DNA from: Adiantum capillus-veneris
Lineage: Eukaryota > Streptophyta > Polypodiopsida > Polypodiales > Pteridaceae
Direction of reading: 5' to 3'
Assembly: GCA_014529385.2 (NCBI GenBank)
Contig: CM043942.1
Coordinates: 110,914,141 to 110,978,140 of the forward strand
DNA length: 64,000 nucleotides
Each line of letters starts with the position of its first letter. Position 1 is the first letter of the stretch. This document shows positions 11,237 through 22,800 of this stretch, piece after piece. Under the pieces are notes generated by a model, which did no database searches, had not been told where the DNA came from, and worked only from the letters and a program-made list of their open reading frames with translations. A program made the position numbers and the translations under genes.

Positions 11237-13481
11237 AAATCCGTATATAATGAGCTTAATATATTCAAAGGCTATGATTCAGAAGGATATCCTGAGTGCT
11301 ATGTGACAGAGATGAGGCTTCAAGCAATTCCAGAAGCTCGGATGATTGCAGCATTTGTTGAACTTGTGAGTGATGATTTCAAGCACCAAGTTCAAGACTA
11401 TGCAAGTGTATATTAAAGCAGCTGGGGTGAGTTTTCTACAGCTATAACACAGGTATGCTTGGAACATCAAGACCAAGAGATGGAGCAGAGTGGAAGTGGA
11501 TGTGACCATCTAGAGTTGGTGTCTCGTGTAAGCCATGCAAGCGCCAACACATCCATACAGGATAATTTAGAAGCAGTAATAGATGCATATCTTTTGCAAG
11601 ATGCAAATTTATTGTATGCAGATGAAGCAGACATAGTGGAAGCTATTTATGCACGTTTGGGTCTTGTAACCTTCGTATCTCAAGATAATGACTCTCATGA
11701 TGCTATCCAAGCGCCTGAAACAACTCAAAGCGACTTAGAGGATGATGCAAACTCGTCGGCTATGATAGATGATTTGGACGCTCCTTTTGATTCATTTGAA
11801 GATGCACATGAGTGTATATACAAGGATGAGGATGCTATGGTTTTGATAGAGGGTGTGCAGGGAAAACAGGTGGAAGACGGCTATATTAGTGATGTGTTAC
11901 AATCTACTTTTGAGCAGATCCAAGAACTTTTACCAAGTTTAGAAGAGCCGGATGCCTATACTGAAGACATATACCAGGATGAAGAAGTCATTATCAACGC
12001 TTTCCTATGCGAATTTGATGCATGTGGTACTACGCAAATGGATATGCCTAGCTGCGAAAGTGCTAATTTAGAGGGGGTGACTGAAAATATCTTCCTTTGT
12101 GAGTATAGCTCTGCTAGTAGCATTGCGGATTGTGAAGTACCTCAGCTAGACGAGGTGGAAGAAGAGGAGTGCATTGACAGAGTAATATGTATGTCTTGTA
12201 TATATGGGTTAGCAGATGTGATGCAGATGACTTATGAAATTGTGCCTTATTTAGAGGTAGATGCAGCAAGCTTTCACAATTCCATGGTAGAGGAAGGAAT
12301 CACAGATGCAGATTCTCTGCATGAGGATTGGGGTTCTGGGGATGAAGCTATGAATCTGCGGATGAAGTTCTGGGGTTTGGGAATGCTATACAGGTTGAAG
12401 TGACATCAGAGGATAGAGTAGAAGAGCAAGAAACCTCTTCGGGTATGTTCTGTGATTGGGGTGATATTTCTTATTTGTGTGAAGATGCAAATAAATATGC
12501 TTGACATAAAGTGCCTACTATACAGGGTTCTAAGAATTTCGGTTGCCTGCAGGTATGCAAACAATATCTAAGTCATAAAAGGGATTTAGGTCTTGTGTCA
12601 CACGGTATAAATTGCAAGCAGTTTTGTGAGCATTTATCTGCTATGGATAGGAGGGTATACATGGTGATGCCTTGAAGCAAGAAGAGGATGCTAGATTTAT
12701 GCTGACACCAGAGTCATGTAATGAAGAAGGGTTCTCCCTAGATGAGTGGAGACATGATTTAATTGAAGATAATTTAGGGATGGGTCAAAAAGGAAGAAGG
12801 GGTGAAGATATTGTGTCAGAGACTAAATCGAAGGAGGTTTTTGAGCAGTCGGTTACAAGTGACCGGGAGCATACCTACCAGGATGATTTGGAAAGGGAAT
12901 TAGACACCATATTTGAGAGGTATGCAAAGTTTTATGATGTAAAGCTGGAGAGGTATTTGGTAAAAGGTGAGAGAATTGATGAGAGGTTTACCATGCATAT
13001 TTCTGAGTTTTCTCTCCATGTTGAGAAAGGCTATCTAGAGGATTCTTTTGAGAATGAAGATGCAGATTCAGAATTCTATGCAAAAGAGGTACATATGGAT
13101 TTAGAGGTTGGTGAGAAGGTTGAAGTGCAGCTTCAAAAATCTGTCAAGTATATTACAGGAAGCCTAGAAGTGTTTTTTGAAGAGGAGGATGAGGAACTCA
13201 TGTCTCTTCGTCATGAAGATTTTGCGCATAATGGAGATTTGTTACAGATGTTTTGGAGACAGATGTATATAACAATTCCTTCTGATCCGAGAGAAATCAA
13301 AAGATACGGAGAATCTCAATGCTTAGTACAATACAGATTTTTGAGTTACCCATATGATCCTAGAGGATGTGATGGGATGAAAGGGGATACAATTGCTTTC
13401 ACAAGTTACCATGAGGCTGGCACATGCCGGAGGATGTGCAGGTTTAGAGGGGGTGGATGTCGTGCTGTGACACGTACATAG
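11237..13481 (+). pseudogene. Acidic gag-like ORF, unit B (5'-truncated, frameshifted)
   Basis: This is a copy of the unit A protein without its start. Open stretches are 11,459-12,403 (acidic centre) and 12,672-13,481 (C-terminal half). Between them a small rearrangement near 12,355-12,385 (CTGCGGATGAAG repeated) and other indels shift the frame. The gag-like segment is interrupted by TAA near 11,414. The ORF runs through the PPT and ends inside the next LTR, as in unit A. Confidence 0.6.
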
Positions 13482-14637
13482 TGGGAACGCATGCTACAAG
13501 AGTTATCTTGTAACTTTTTAGATGCATAGTTATATTTTCTATAATGTATATATTCATATTTAAGTATAATAATATGCTTTCTATCTCATCCTATTATTTA
13601 TCTCAAGGGTAACATATTCTTACTTTACCATCAGAAAATACTATGGAAAAAGAGTCAATAGCTCCGCCTCTTTAACTTGGGGCAAAAAGCATTGATTCTT
13701 TATTTCTATTATCTCATTATCATCTCACACCTTAGCTAGATCCTATATCTAGGGTAAACTCCAATATATATATATATATATTCTATGTATTTTTGATATT
13801 TTTCTTATATTTCTTTCTAAATAGCTACTAGGAGGGAATCAAATCTTAGTGGGACACTAGGTGGCATGATTTCAAAGATACACTTATTTTAATGCATTAT
13901 TGCAAGCAAAACATTGTTAAGGAGCAATGTCATGCTTTCATATGGCATGAGGTGTCCTTTGGAATCAAATCAAAGTATAGGCTAAGGGGACCACAGGAAG
14001 ACTTTTGTTGCCAGAAATAGACCCTATTTTGATGAATTTTTTACACAAGGTTCCAATCCGAATTGGAAAATACATATACGAAGGAAGTCGTGGGTAATGA
14101 GCTGAAGTTTCTGCCCATATTTTTACTTTTTTCGTTGGAGCCACGGTTGAGGAGATATGATCAAATACTGGACCCCAATGCCCACATCATGCAGGGACAG
14201 CTCATTTCCAACTTTTTCAGTTTCTGTTCACACTGGCTCTTCTCTTCTTGTGTAAACCCTTGGGGGTTCCCTTCACCTATAAAAGGGAACCTCTTCTTCC
14301 TTGAAAATAACTCAAGCATTCAAGCCATTGAAGAGAGGAATTCATGAGGTAGTGAGTAGTAATGCCAAATTGTACTTACCCATTAACATAAGCCTAGGCC
14401 TACACTTTCTCCTAGAAGAAGACTAGCCATTCTTACAACAAGCTAACCTTGGAAGATCAACTCTAATCAAAGAAGGTCTTGCACTTGGTGTATCAATCAA
14501 AGTGAAATTCTCCACTCTTCTTCTCTCTCCATCAATAATGGTGCCGAAGGGTTTGTCAAGTAAGATGTGTTCTACATTGATGTTTTCTTGATTTCTTGTT
14601 GTTTTCTTTTTCATCTCTAATCTAACATGTATATATA
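13458..14637 (+). repeat. LTR of unit C, 3' end deleted
   Basis: Matches unit A from TGTC to the ACATGTATATATAT run (A position about 6,821), then joins the ORF at AAGGCTATGATCC (A position about 7,791). About 970 bp are lost. The breakpoints differ from those of B, but both deletions remove the same functional block. TATA at 14,278-14,285. Confidence 0.65.
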
Positions 14638-14640
14638 TAA

Positions 14641-16866
14641 GGCTATGATCCAGAAGGATATCTTGAGTGCTATGTGACAGGGATGAGGCTTCAAGCAATT
14701 CCAGAAGCTCGGATGATTGCAGCATTTGTTGAACTTGTGAGTGATGATTTCAAGCACCAAGTTCAAGACTATGCAAGTGTATATGCAAGCAGCTGGGGTG
14801 AGTTTTCTACAGCTATAACACAGGTATGCTTGGAACATCAAGACCAAGAGATGGAGCAGAGTGGAAGTGGATGTGACCATCTAGAGTTGGTGTCTCGTGT
14901 AAGCCATGCAAGCGTCAACACATCCATACAGGATAATTTAGAAGCAGTAATCGATGCATATCTTTTGCAAGATGCACATTTATTGTATGCAGATGAAGCA
15001 GACATAGTGGAAGCTATTTATGCACGTTTGGCTCTTGTAACCTTCGTATCTCAAGATAATGACTCTCATGATGCTATCCAAGTGCCTGAAACAACTCAAA
15101 GCGACTTAGAGGATGATGCAAACTCGTCGGCTATGATAGATGATTTGGACGCTCCTTTTGATTCGTTTAAAGATGCACATGAGTGTATATACAAGGATGA
15201 GGATGCTATAGTTTTGAAAGAGGATGTGAAGGGAAAACACGTGGAAGACGGCTATATTAGTGATGTGTTACAATCTACTTTTGAGCAGATCCAGGAACTT
15301 TTATCAAGTTTAGAAGAGCCGGATACCTATGCTGAAGACATATACCAGGATGAAGAAGTCATTATCAATGCTTTCCTATGCGAGTTTGATGCATGTGGTA
15401 CTACCCAAATGGATATGCCTAGCTGCGAAAGTGCTAATTTAGAGGGGGTGATTGAAAATATCTTCCTTTGTGAGTATAGCTCTGCTAGTAGCATTGCGGA
15501 TTGTGAAGTACCTCAACTAGACGAGGTGGAAGAAGAGGAGTGCATTGACAGAGTAATATGTATGTCTTGTATATATGGGGTAGCAGATGTGGTGGAGATG
15601 ATTCATGAATTTGTGCCTTATTTAGAGGTAGATGCAGCAAGCTTTCACAATTCCATGGTAGAGGAAGGAATGACAGATGCATATTCTCTGCATGAGGATT
15701 GGGGTTCTGCGGATGAAGCTATGAATCTTCAAGATTCACAAATCAAAGATAGAGAAGTGTTTGGGAATGCTATACAGGTTGAAGTGACATCAGAGGATAG
15801 AGTAGAAGAGCAAGAAACCTCTTCGGGTATGGTCTGTGATTGGGGTGATATTTCTGATCTGTGTGAAGATGCAAATAAAGATGCTTGCCATAAAGTGCCT
15901 ACTATACAGGGTTCTAAGAATTTCAGTTGCCTGCAGGTATGCAAACAATATCTGAGTCATATAAGGGATTTAGGTCTTGTGTCACAGGGTATAAATTGCA
16001 AGCAGGTTTGTGAGCATCTATCTGCTATGGAGAGGAAGGGTATACATGGTGATGCCTTGAAGCAAGAAGAGGATGCTAGCTTTATGCTGACACCAGAGTC
16101 ATGCAATGAAGAAGGGTTCTCCCTAGATGAGTGGAGACATGATTCAGTTGAAGATAATTTAGGGATGGGTCAAAAAGGAAGAAGGGGTGAAGATATTGTG
16201 TCAGAGACTAAATCCAAGGAGGTTTTTGAGTAGTCGGTTACAAGTGACCGGGAGCATACCTACCAGGATGATTTGGAAAGGGAATTAGACACCATATTTG
16301 AGAGGTATGCAAAGTTTTATGATGTAAAGCTGATGAGGTATTTGGTAAAAGGTGAGAGAATTGATGAGAGGTTTACCATGCATATTTCTGAGTTTTCTCT
16401 TGATGTTGAGAAAGGCTATCTAGAGGATTCTTTTGAGAATGAAGATGCAAATTGAGACTTCTATGCGAAAGAGGTACATATGGATTTAGAGGTTGGTGAG
16501 AAGGTTGAAGTGCAGTTTCAAAAATCTTTCAAGTATATTACAGGAAGCCTGGAAGTGTTTTTTGAAGAGGAGGATGAGGAACTCATGTCTCTTCGTCATG
16601 AAGATTTTGCGCATAATGGAGATTTGTTACAGATGTTTTGGAGACAGATGTATATAACAATTCCTTCTGATCCGAGAGAAATCAAAAGATGCGGAGAATC
16701 TCAATGCTTAGTACAATACAGATTTTTGAGTTACCCATATGATCCTAGAGGAGGTGATGGGATGAAAGGGGATACAATTGCTTTCACAAGTTACCATGAG
16801 GCTGGTACATGCCGAAGGATGTGTAGGTTTAGAGGGGGTGGATGTCATGATGTGACACGTACATAG
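14641..16866 (+). pseudogene. Acidic gag-like ORF, unit C (longest open copy)
   Basis: Open from just after a TAA at 14,638-14,640. It reads 530 codons to a TAG at 16,231-16,233, then continues in the same frame past a TGA at 16,453-16,455 to 16,866, about 740 codons in all. It has no own ATG at the proper place because the 5' deletion removed it. The capsid-like segment is uninterrupted (HQVQDYASVYASSWGEFS). It serves as the best reference for the family protein: gag-like N-terminus of about 70 residues, then about 600 acidic residues, then a Cys/Arg-rich end (AGTCRRMCRFRGGGC). Confidence 0.6.
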
Positions 16867-17210
16867 TGGGAATGCATGCTACAAGAGTTATCTTGTAACT
16901 TTTTAGATACATAGTTATATTTTCTATAATGTACATATGCATATTTAAGTATAATAATATGCTTTCTATCTCATCCTATTATTTATCTCAAGGGTAACCT
17001 ATTCTTACTTTACCATTAGAAAATACTATGGAAAAAGCGTCAATAGCTCCGCCTCTTTAACTTGGGGCAAAAAGCATTGATTCTTTATTTCTACTATCTC
17101 ATTATCATCTCACACCTTAGCTAGATCCTATATCTAGGGTAAACTCCAATATATATATATTCTATGTATTTTTCATATTTTTCTTATATTTCTTTCGAAA
17201 TAGCTACTAG
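16843..17210 (+). repeat. Partial fourth LTR of the array (U3 only)
   Basis: Matches the first 368 bp of the unit A LTR through AAATAGCTACTAG, then changes abruptly to gypsy leader sequence (TAGAATGTCTCC). It follows the PPT of unit C (16,831-16,842). The truncation removes the array's right terminus and explains the lack of a target-site duplication. Confidence 0.7.
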
Positions 17211-17740
17211 TAGAATGTCTCCTGGCTTGAAATTAATTTTTTTCCTGACAGAAATCCTTCTGATGCTCTGTAGATCTATCAGAAACACTCATAGTAACTT
17301 TTGAACTTCAATTAGGCTTTCAAACACACTTTTGCGTCTTTTACAAACTTGTGATGACTTTACCAAGCAAGTGTACATGCATGAAATGCTCTAGATCCTG
17401 AATCATGATGTCCTACTTACTCTACTCCTACTTATCATGTGAAATGGTGTTAATGGTGTTTTTGGTTGCTTTTTGGCCTCTCCGGACTCTCAAGCTCTCC
17501 TCTCACCGCTTCTACCACTCCAACTCCTACTCTGGAACTCGACTACTACCTAAAACTACCTTGGTCTACCTAATCTACCTAAGTCGAAGGATCTAGGCCA
17601 GGCACATGCTTCCTAGACTCCCTCTAAGACGTAGAAAGTCCTCCACCCTCTGATTCTATCTAAATGTAAAAAAATACTCTTGGCAAGCCAAAAATCCCAA
17701 TCCTCAAGGATTAGTCTCGGTCACCTACCTAAGGTTTTCG
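17211..17740 (-). other. gypsy 5' leader, PBS-proximal part
   Basis: Non-coding sequence between the array and the PBS of the minus-strand gypsy element. It is pyrimidine-rich on the plus strand, with no ORF of note. Confidence 0.5.
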
Positions 17741-17758
17741 TCCCCGGCAGCGACGCCA
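17741..17758 (-). other. Primer binding site, tRNA-Asp type
   Basis: On the minus strand it reads TGGCGTCGCTGCCGGGGA, differing by two bases from the tRNA-Asp complement TGGCGCCGTTGCCGGGGA used by many plant Tat/Athila elements. One base separates it from the LTR end. Confidence 0.85.
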
Positions 17759-17759
17759 A

Positions 17760-18657
17760 TGTTGGACAGATACGCCGCGACGGATGTCAGCACAGTGAGA
17801 ACTCACCTAACATGTAATGTCAACTAAGGACGAAGCTCGACCCGCATAAGGTGTCAACCTACACTCGACCGACTCCTAACTAATTCCTACAGAGGTCTCT
17901 ACCAATTGTCTAAGTCACAGCCTTCAAGAGTGCATAAGAGGAAACTTCCTACAACGCTTTCTAGAGTCGAACACCCATCAACAATCTCGAAACACCATAG
18001 AACTTGAAGGAGATCCTACTAATACCAATAGGTCGCTCTCCCTAAGGTCTAAGAACCAAAATCCCAACCCAAAACACCTAGTGCAGAAACAGGTAGGATG
18101 TCTGGCCGAAATCTGCAGGTCTTCGTTTCCAAAATCTAAAGTGCCTAATGTGTAGTTCTACTTAATGTGAACGCGTGGATATGCTGCAATGCAAAATCGG
18201 ATAACGTATGCTCACCCAAACACCCGATGAAGCTCGTAGAAGGAGCTCGCAAAACCGGACCGTATGCACACAATGTAGGTATCGGCGCATAGCTGTCGTC
18301 GGGGGCAACACGCTGCACTTCTCCGCACTCGATTCCGACCACCGTAGCACACGTAGCATCAAGATGAAGCTCACACACTCTCTCTCTCTCTCGTACACAT
18401 TACGCTCACTCACAGACTTAAGGTTTTTCATTAAGGTCAAAAAGTGGTATATATACCTTACGATTTCTCAAACCCTAAAGTTCCAAAATCAACCATCTAC
18501 TCAATCTAACTATCAAAACTGGGATACAATCTGGAAACTTCTGTAAGTTCCAATAATTACAAGGTGAAAAATCAGGTTTTCCTCAATGAATGAATAATTA
18601 CAAAAATAATAATCCTCCGAATAGTTAGATGCCGTGGGGTGTGTCCAACTTCTAACA
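17760..18657 (-). repeat. 5' LTR of the minus-strand gypsy element (898 bp)
   Basis: On the minus strand it begins TGTTAGAAGTTGGACACACC at 18,657 and ends CTGTCCAACA at 17,760, with TGTT/AACA ends. A TATATATA promoter box lies at 18,448-18,455, and a short CT run (18,377-18,391) is in the transcribed part. To the right the sequence changes at once to plus-strand gypsy pol. Confidence 0.85.
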
Positions 18658-19115
18658 GGGGTCCTCCTCAAGAAAGAGCATTTCAGATTTTGAAGAAAAT
18701 GTTGGTGGTGGCACCAATTCTTCAACCTCCTGATTGGCAATTACCATTTCATGTATTTGTGCATGCATTTGATATTGCAATAGGAGCAATACTTATGCAA
18801 CAGTCAGTAAAAGGGTGGTATACACCAATTTACTATGCTAGTAGGTTGATGACATCAGTAGAAAGAAATTACAGTGTCATTGAAAGGAAAGCTTTCGGGA
18901 TGGTATATGCTCTAAACAAATTCAGACATTATTTGTTGGGGAGTATGATTATTTTGCATGTGGATCATCAAGCATTTCCCTATTTGATTCAGAAACTCCG
19001 TTTGCATGGTAGATTGACAAGGTGGATGTTACTACTTCAAGAGTTTGACTTTGTTATTGTTCATACACATGGGAAGGAAAATGAAATAGCTGATTTTTTG
19101 ACTAGAGACATGTGA
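18658..19115 (+). pseudogene. pol: Ty3/gypsy pol: RT connection and RNase H (interrupted target of the minus-strand element)
   Basis: The plus-strand frame reads APILQPPDWQLPFHVFVHA, the typical start of the gypsy RNase H segment, then GAILMQ, YYASRLMTSVERNYSVIERK, YLLGSMIILHVDHQA, RWMLLLQEFDFVIVH and GKENEIADFLTRDM before a stop. RNase H would degrade the RNA strand during cDNA synthesis. The 5' part of this element should lie left of the window, displaced by the minus-strand gypsy insertion. Confidence 0.85.
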
Positions 19116-19600
19116 ACCTGCAGTGAAAATTCAAGATGAGTTACCTGATGCAGAAGTTTTTGGTGTGAAAGGATTGATTTTAGATTCTTGGTATGATCAG
19201 ATGTTAAGCTTTTTGACTGATGGACTGATATACGATTCTTTTACAATAGATTAGAGAAGGAAGTTTTCTTTAAGAAGTAAGCCATTTTTAGTGATAACAA
19301 GAGCACTATATAGAAAAGGCATAGATCAGATTATCAGGAGGTGTGTTTCTGATGAAGAACAAACAGTGGTGTTGCAAGAAGCACATTATGGGAATGCAAG
19401 TGGACACTTTTCAGGAGAAATAATAGGTAGGAATATTCTTCAGGCAGGTTTGTGGTGCCAACAATATTGAAGGATGCTCATACTTATGCAAAAGAATGTG
19501 CTATTGACTATTGCACCAAGTGGGTGGAAGCTGTGGCATTAAAGGACAATGCAAAAAATTCAAATTTAGTGGCTAAGTTTCTGTATAAGATATACAAATG
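19116..19600 (+). pseudogene. gypsy integrase remnant
   Basis: Downstream of RNase H the frame continues with a stop near 19,254 and the zinc-binding part (ARALYRKGIDQIIRRCV, EAHYGNASGHFSGE). It then jumps to IDYCTKWVEAVAL, the second half of the catalytic core. The region with the first catalytic Asp is deleted, and similarity ends around 19,600. It is the dead tail of the element above. Confidence 0.75.
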
Positions 19601-22570
19601 ATGGATTAAGTTTCTGAAGATTCCCCGAAACCAAAAAAAAGCTACTTCAAGGTTTTATACCATGCATGCTAATCTTTCTAATTTTACCCACCAAGTCCCC
19701 CCCTACCACTAGAGCTAGCACTAGTGGGCACTACCTCATGATGACATGGCAACCTTGGTGCTTGACTTTGCAAAATATGACTCCACGACAATGCTGAAGA
19801 GGTGCGCCTCAGAGAGCTGGACAACTCTCGCTTCTAGGTCGAGCTCATCTGAGCAATGCTTTAAATAGCGCGAGCTCTTTCACCCCCTTGCACTCCTCTT
19901 CTCGTTACACCTTGACATCGTCATTCCGTTTTCTCCTTCCATTCACACTTATTAACCTCATTTTTAATCAATTGGACATCCATCGAGCTTATTGGGCGGG
20001 TGGCCGGCCTATAAAGTACCCCACATTTGGTTTACATGTCGACTAGGGCATTGCCTAGCACATCATTTGCATCTACATTAGCCGACCGGCATGCAAATTC
20101 AACTAAAAGACTGCCAAGAATGCCATATTTATTAGCAACCCAAAACAATATTATGAACGGCCAATGCTTAGGCCCTTATATGGGGCGGTCCTTGGTTACA
20201 CCACATTTAACATACATAGCGTCCACAGCAATGCTAAGCACAACATGTTGCTTTGACAACCTCCCCCATCAACTAAATCATTGCCAATTTTTTGCAAAAA
20301 TTCCCCGGTTAGCATAAGTGCTTTCATTAGTGAAGGCACCACATCACCACCGTAGTGCCGAGTACAACTTTCTTGACCAAAGCATTGCTAATCATAATTT
20401 ATTTCTCCAGTTATCCATAACTCCACTGCCATGTTGGACTTATTTGGCAATCAATGCATTCCAAGCAATGAAATTCTAGATGGGAGCCCTTCAAGAGCTA
20501 TTCATGCTTTCATTAAAGCATCACATATGACACACATATCAACCCCAAACACTGCCAGACATAGCATTGAACTTACATATCAATGAAAGCATGGCAAGAT
20601 TCCAAGTTTGGCCCTCATATTGACTAAAGTACCAATGACCACAATTTAAACCACATTCAAATTAATTTCTGCTTCTCATGGAACAAAGAAAATTGAATCG
20701 GGCAAAACTTTAGCACCGAATGCCCTATTTGAGCACAATAAAGCACATACTCTAGCTCATTCCAAATACTATCACCTAGAACCCTGCCAAGTTGAAATAG
20801 ATCACTTGAGCATACATCTCAACTCTGATCTAAAGACAAGACCCGGCCCTTGGAAAATACCAAACTACCCATAACTTTATCGTTTGGAGATTGATGAGCC
20901 GTAAAGATAGGCATGTAGAGATCTTTGAGTACTATAGATCTAGTCCATAAAACCATATTTTGGCAACATCATTGCATCTTAGCCTGCAGGGTAGCAACCT
21001 CATTGATGGACTCTAAATTCACATTTAGCATACATTCTATCATTGTGACATCATAATAGCTTTTAGCATAAATCGTAAGTTTGACAAAACTTGAAAATTC
21101 AAGCAAATCCTTGAGTGTAGCCCAATAGTCCATCTTTGCCACCACCTGTGAAATGTAAACAATTAGTGATATTAGCAAAGGGAGGTGTTCCTTTTTTTGT
21201 AGGATCATATTTATACCCATCGGTCCACAAATCCAAATGATGTTCCTCTTGCATTTTTGCAATGGTGCGTACTCTTGCAATACATTAGTATGAAGATGAA
21301 GGGGTTGAGGATTGCAAGTTCAAATTGGTGTTTTCATAAGAAAAAAAAAAGCATCCTCCATGCCTAGAGTTGATAGAGAGACAGACACTTGAGACTGACA
21401 AAATATCTCATGTTTTGGGAGGGAAGGCTTGTACTTTTGCATTTGAAATAAATTAGTTCCATGTTTAGAGTTGATAGCTCAAGACTAACGATCGAGAATC
21501 AAGTTTTTAGAGGGAACGCTTGTAAGTTGGCATTTAAAATCATTAGTCACACGATTAGTTGGATTCCTGACAAGAGAATGAAGGATAAGAAAAGAAAGAT
21601 GGGGGATACCTAACAAAGAATATGTCATTTTGGCTTTTCTTTGGCTCAAAAAAGCATTACCTAAATTGTACTTTTTAACATTTTTATTTTCTCTCTCTAA
21701 GCTAATGTGAAACTTGTCAAATGACTCAAAAATGAGTCGAAATTTCTCCTAATAAAGAGAGAGCATTGTTATTCAAGCTTGCTTATGAAATTGCTCATTG
21801 TTCACCTCTACATAGAAGATGCCACTACTCAAGCGTCTACCTTTGGACTTTGGAGGCGAGTGTATGTGGCTTAAGAGGGCACATGTAGGACATTTAAGAA
21901 AGACAATGAGAATTTTAACGAAGTCATTGGCCGGCACTCATGCATGCATGGGTGATCCGTTGAGCTTTTTTGTGGGAGTAAGGAAGGCTACATCTACAAT
22001 TGCTATGGTTGCTATCTCTGCTAAGGTGATTGCATGCCTTCAGCCATTCAACTTGCGACTTGCATTGAAAATTAACCCAAACTCATGATAAAGGCAGGGC
22101 GGCATGCTCAATTAGAGTCGAGACTCGATATCTCTCCATGTTAGTTGCCTCATCCCTTATGAAATTAACTAACTTAGAGGTTCTCTTGGGATGAACGGGT
22201 ACAAGGGCCGCAAAGTGGAGGTGGTCACTTAATATTTTTAAATGTACTCACCGACGCATAGATGGGAATAAGGCTCACCACGCAACATGGAGAGAAATGT
22301 CCAGCCAATGATGGCGTGCAAGAGAGTGGAACATACAAGGGAGGTTGTGCCTTGAAGGTTGCATGCCCTCAGCACTAAAGGGCATGGGCCATTTAATGAA
22401 GCCCAAGCCGTGGGATCCACGATAGCGAAGCTAGGACACGGAGATCGAGACACGCGCAGCCGTAGGATGCCAAGGTAAACTAGGACACTAAAAAGTAAAC
22501 TTGGACAAGCAAGGGGCATGTCCAAGTTTATTTATCATTATATGGTTTTCCCATATGTCAACTTCCCCGT
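19601..22570. other. Unassigned intergenic sequence
   Basis: No conserved domain was recognised. Many AAGCATTGC-like motifs recur at 20,220-20,560. A minus-strand open stretch of 103 codons (20,969-21,280) contains a splice-acceptor-like TTTCACAG/GT and resembles nothing I can name. The stretch is probably decayed transposon sequence. Confidence 0.3.
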
Positions 22571-22800
22571 CTCGGCAGGCGTAGCGGTTAGTGCATTGGG
22601 CTCTCATGGTGGTGGCGAGGGTTCAAGTCTCCATGCCCATGATGGGCGCCCATTTTTTACCACCCTCAATCCTCCCTTTCAACCTGCACCGGGGATCCCA
22701 TCTCTTTCTACCCGTGCCCTTTAGTGTCGTGGGTTGCCTGTGCTTTGACTCATGGATGGAAGACCCTAACGGGGGAGCTGAATAGGTGAGGAACAAAGAG
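22571..22800 (+). mobile_element. tRNA-derived SINE-like element
   Basis: An A-box-like GTAGCGGTTAGTGC (22,581) is followed about 37 bases later by a B-box-like GGGTTCAAGTCTCC (22,619), the spacing of a pol III internal promoter. The unrelated downstream body and the right end are not sharply defined. The sequence does not fold as an intact tRNA, so it is a SINE head rather than a tRNA gene. Confidence 0.5.

Larger units (their letters stand above)
5639..17210 (+). mobile_element. Tandem array of a non-autonomous, gag-only LTR element (three units plus partial LTR)
   Basis: Three direct repeats start with TGTCGTGC or its variants at 5,639, 9,996 and 13,458, and a fourth partial copy starts at 16,843 (TGTCATGATG). 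Unit lengths are about 4.36, 3.46 and 3.39 kb. Each unit has a TATA-containing LTR-like half and a half encoding one acidic gag-like protein. Each ORF ends in a purine tract (TTTAGAGGGG(G)TGGA) immediately before the next TGTC, as expected for a polypurine tract and 3' LTR. Unit A alone keeps the LTR end (TTGACA at 7,602) and a PBS-like site. No RT, integrase or protease is present, so an unrelated helper would be needed. No TSD is seen, because the right end is truncated at 17,210. Confidence 0.68.
1..18657 (-). mobile_element. Ty3/gypsy LTR retrotransposon (Tat/Ogre/Athila-like), 5' portion, interrupted
   Basis: The element reads right to left: 5' LTR (17,760-18,657), PBS, leader, gag, a central ORF, then reverse transcriptase, which leaves the window at position 1. 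The PBS resembles the complement of tRNA-Asp, and the RT has the pre-domain typical of the Tat/Athila side of Ty3. The leader is split by the tandem array at 5,639-17,210, so the two leader pieces (5,027-5,638 and 17,211-17,740) belong together. It lies within a plus-strand gypsy pol gene that resumes at 18,658. The 3' half and 3' LTR are outside the window, so its target-site duplication cannot be checked. Confidence 0.82.

Noticed and set aside
6606-14725. Minus-strand ORF (MKKKTTRNQENINVEHILLD) conserved in three places (6,606, 10,913 and 14,423)
   Set aside because: It lies antisense in the repeated LTRs and is conserved only because the LTR is repeated. It has no domain.
16843-17210. Reading this 368-bp segment as a complete short LTR
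   Set aside because: It would end in TACTA rather than CA, has no PBS after the same point in unit A, leaves the TATA box outside the LTR, and gives no target-site duplication. A long LTR ending TTGACA at 7,602 next to a PBS-like site fits better.
17211-17230. Target-site duplication for the tandem array
   Set aside because: The left flank (CAATTTACGC) and right flank (TAGAATGTCT) do not match. The right LTR is truncated, so none can be expected.
20969-21280. 103-codon minus-strand ORF as a transposase
   Set aside because: No catalytic motif or recognised family signature. The sequence is open but unremarkable.
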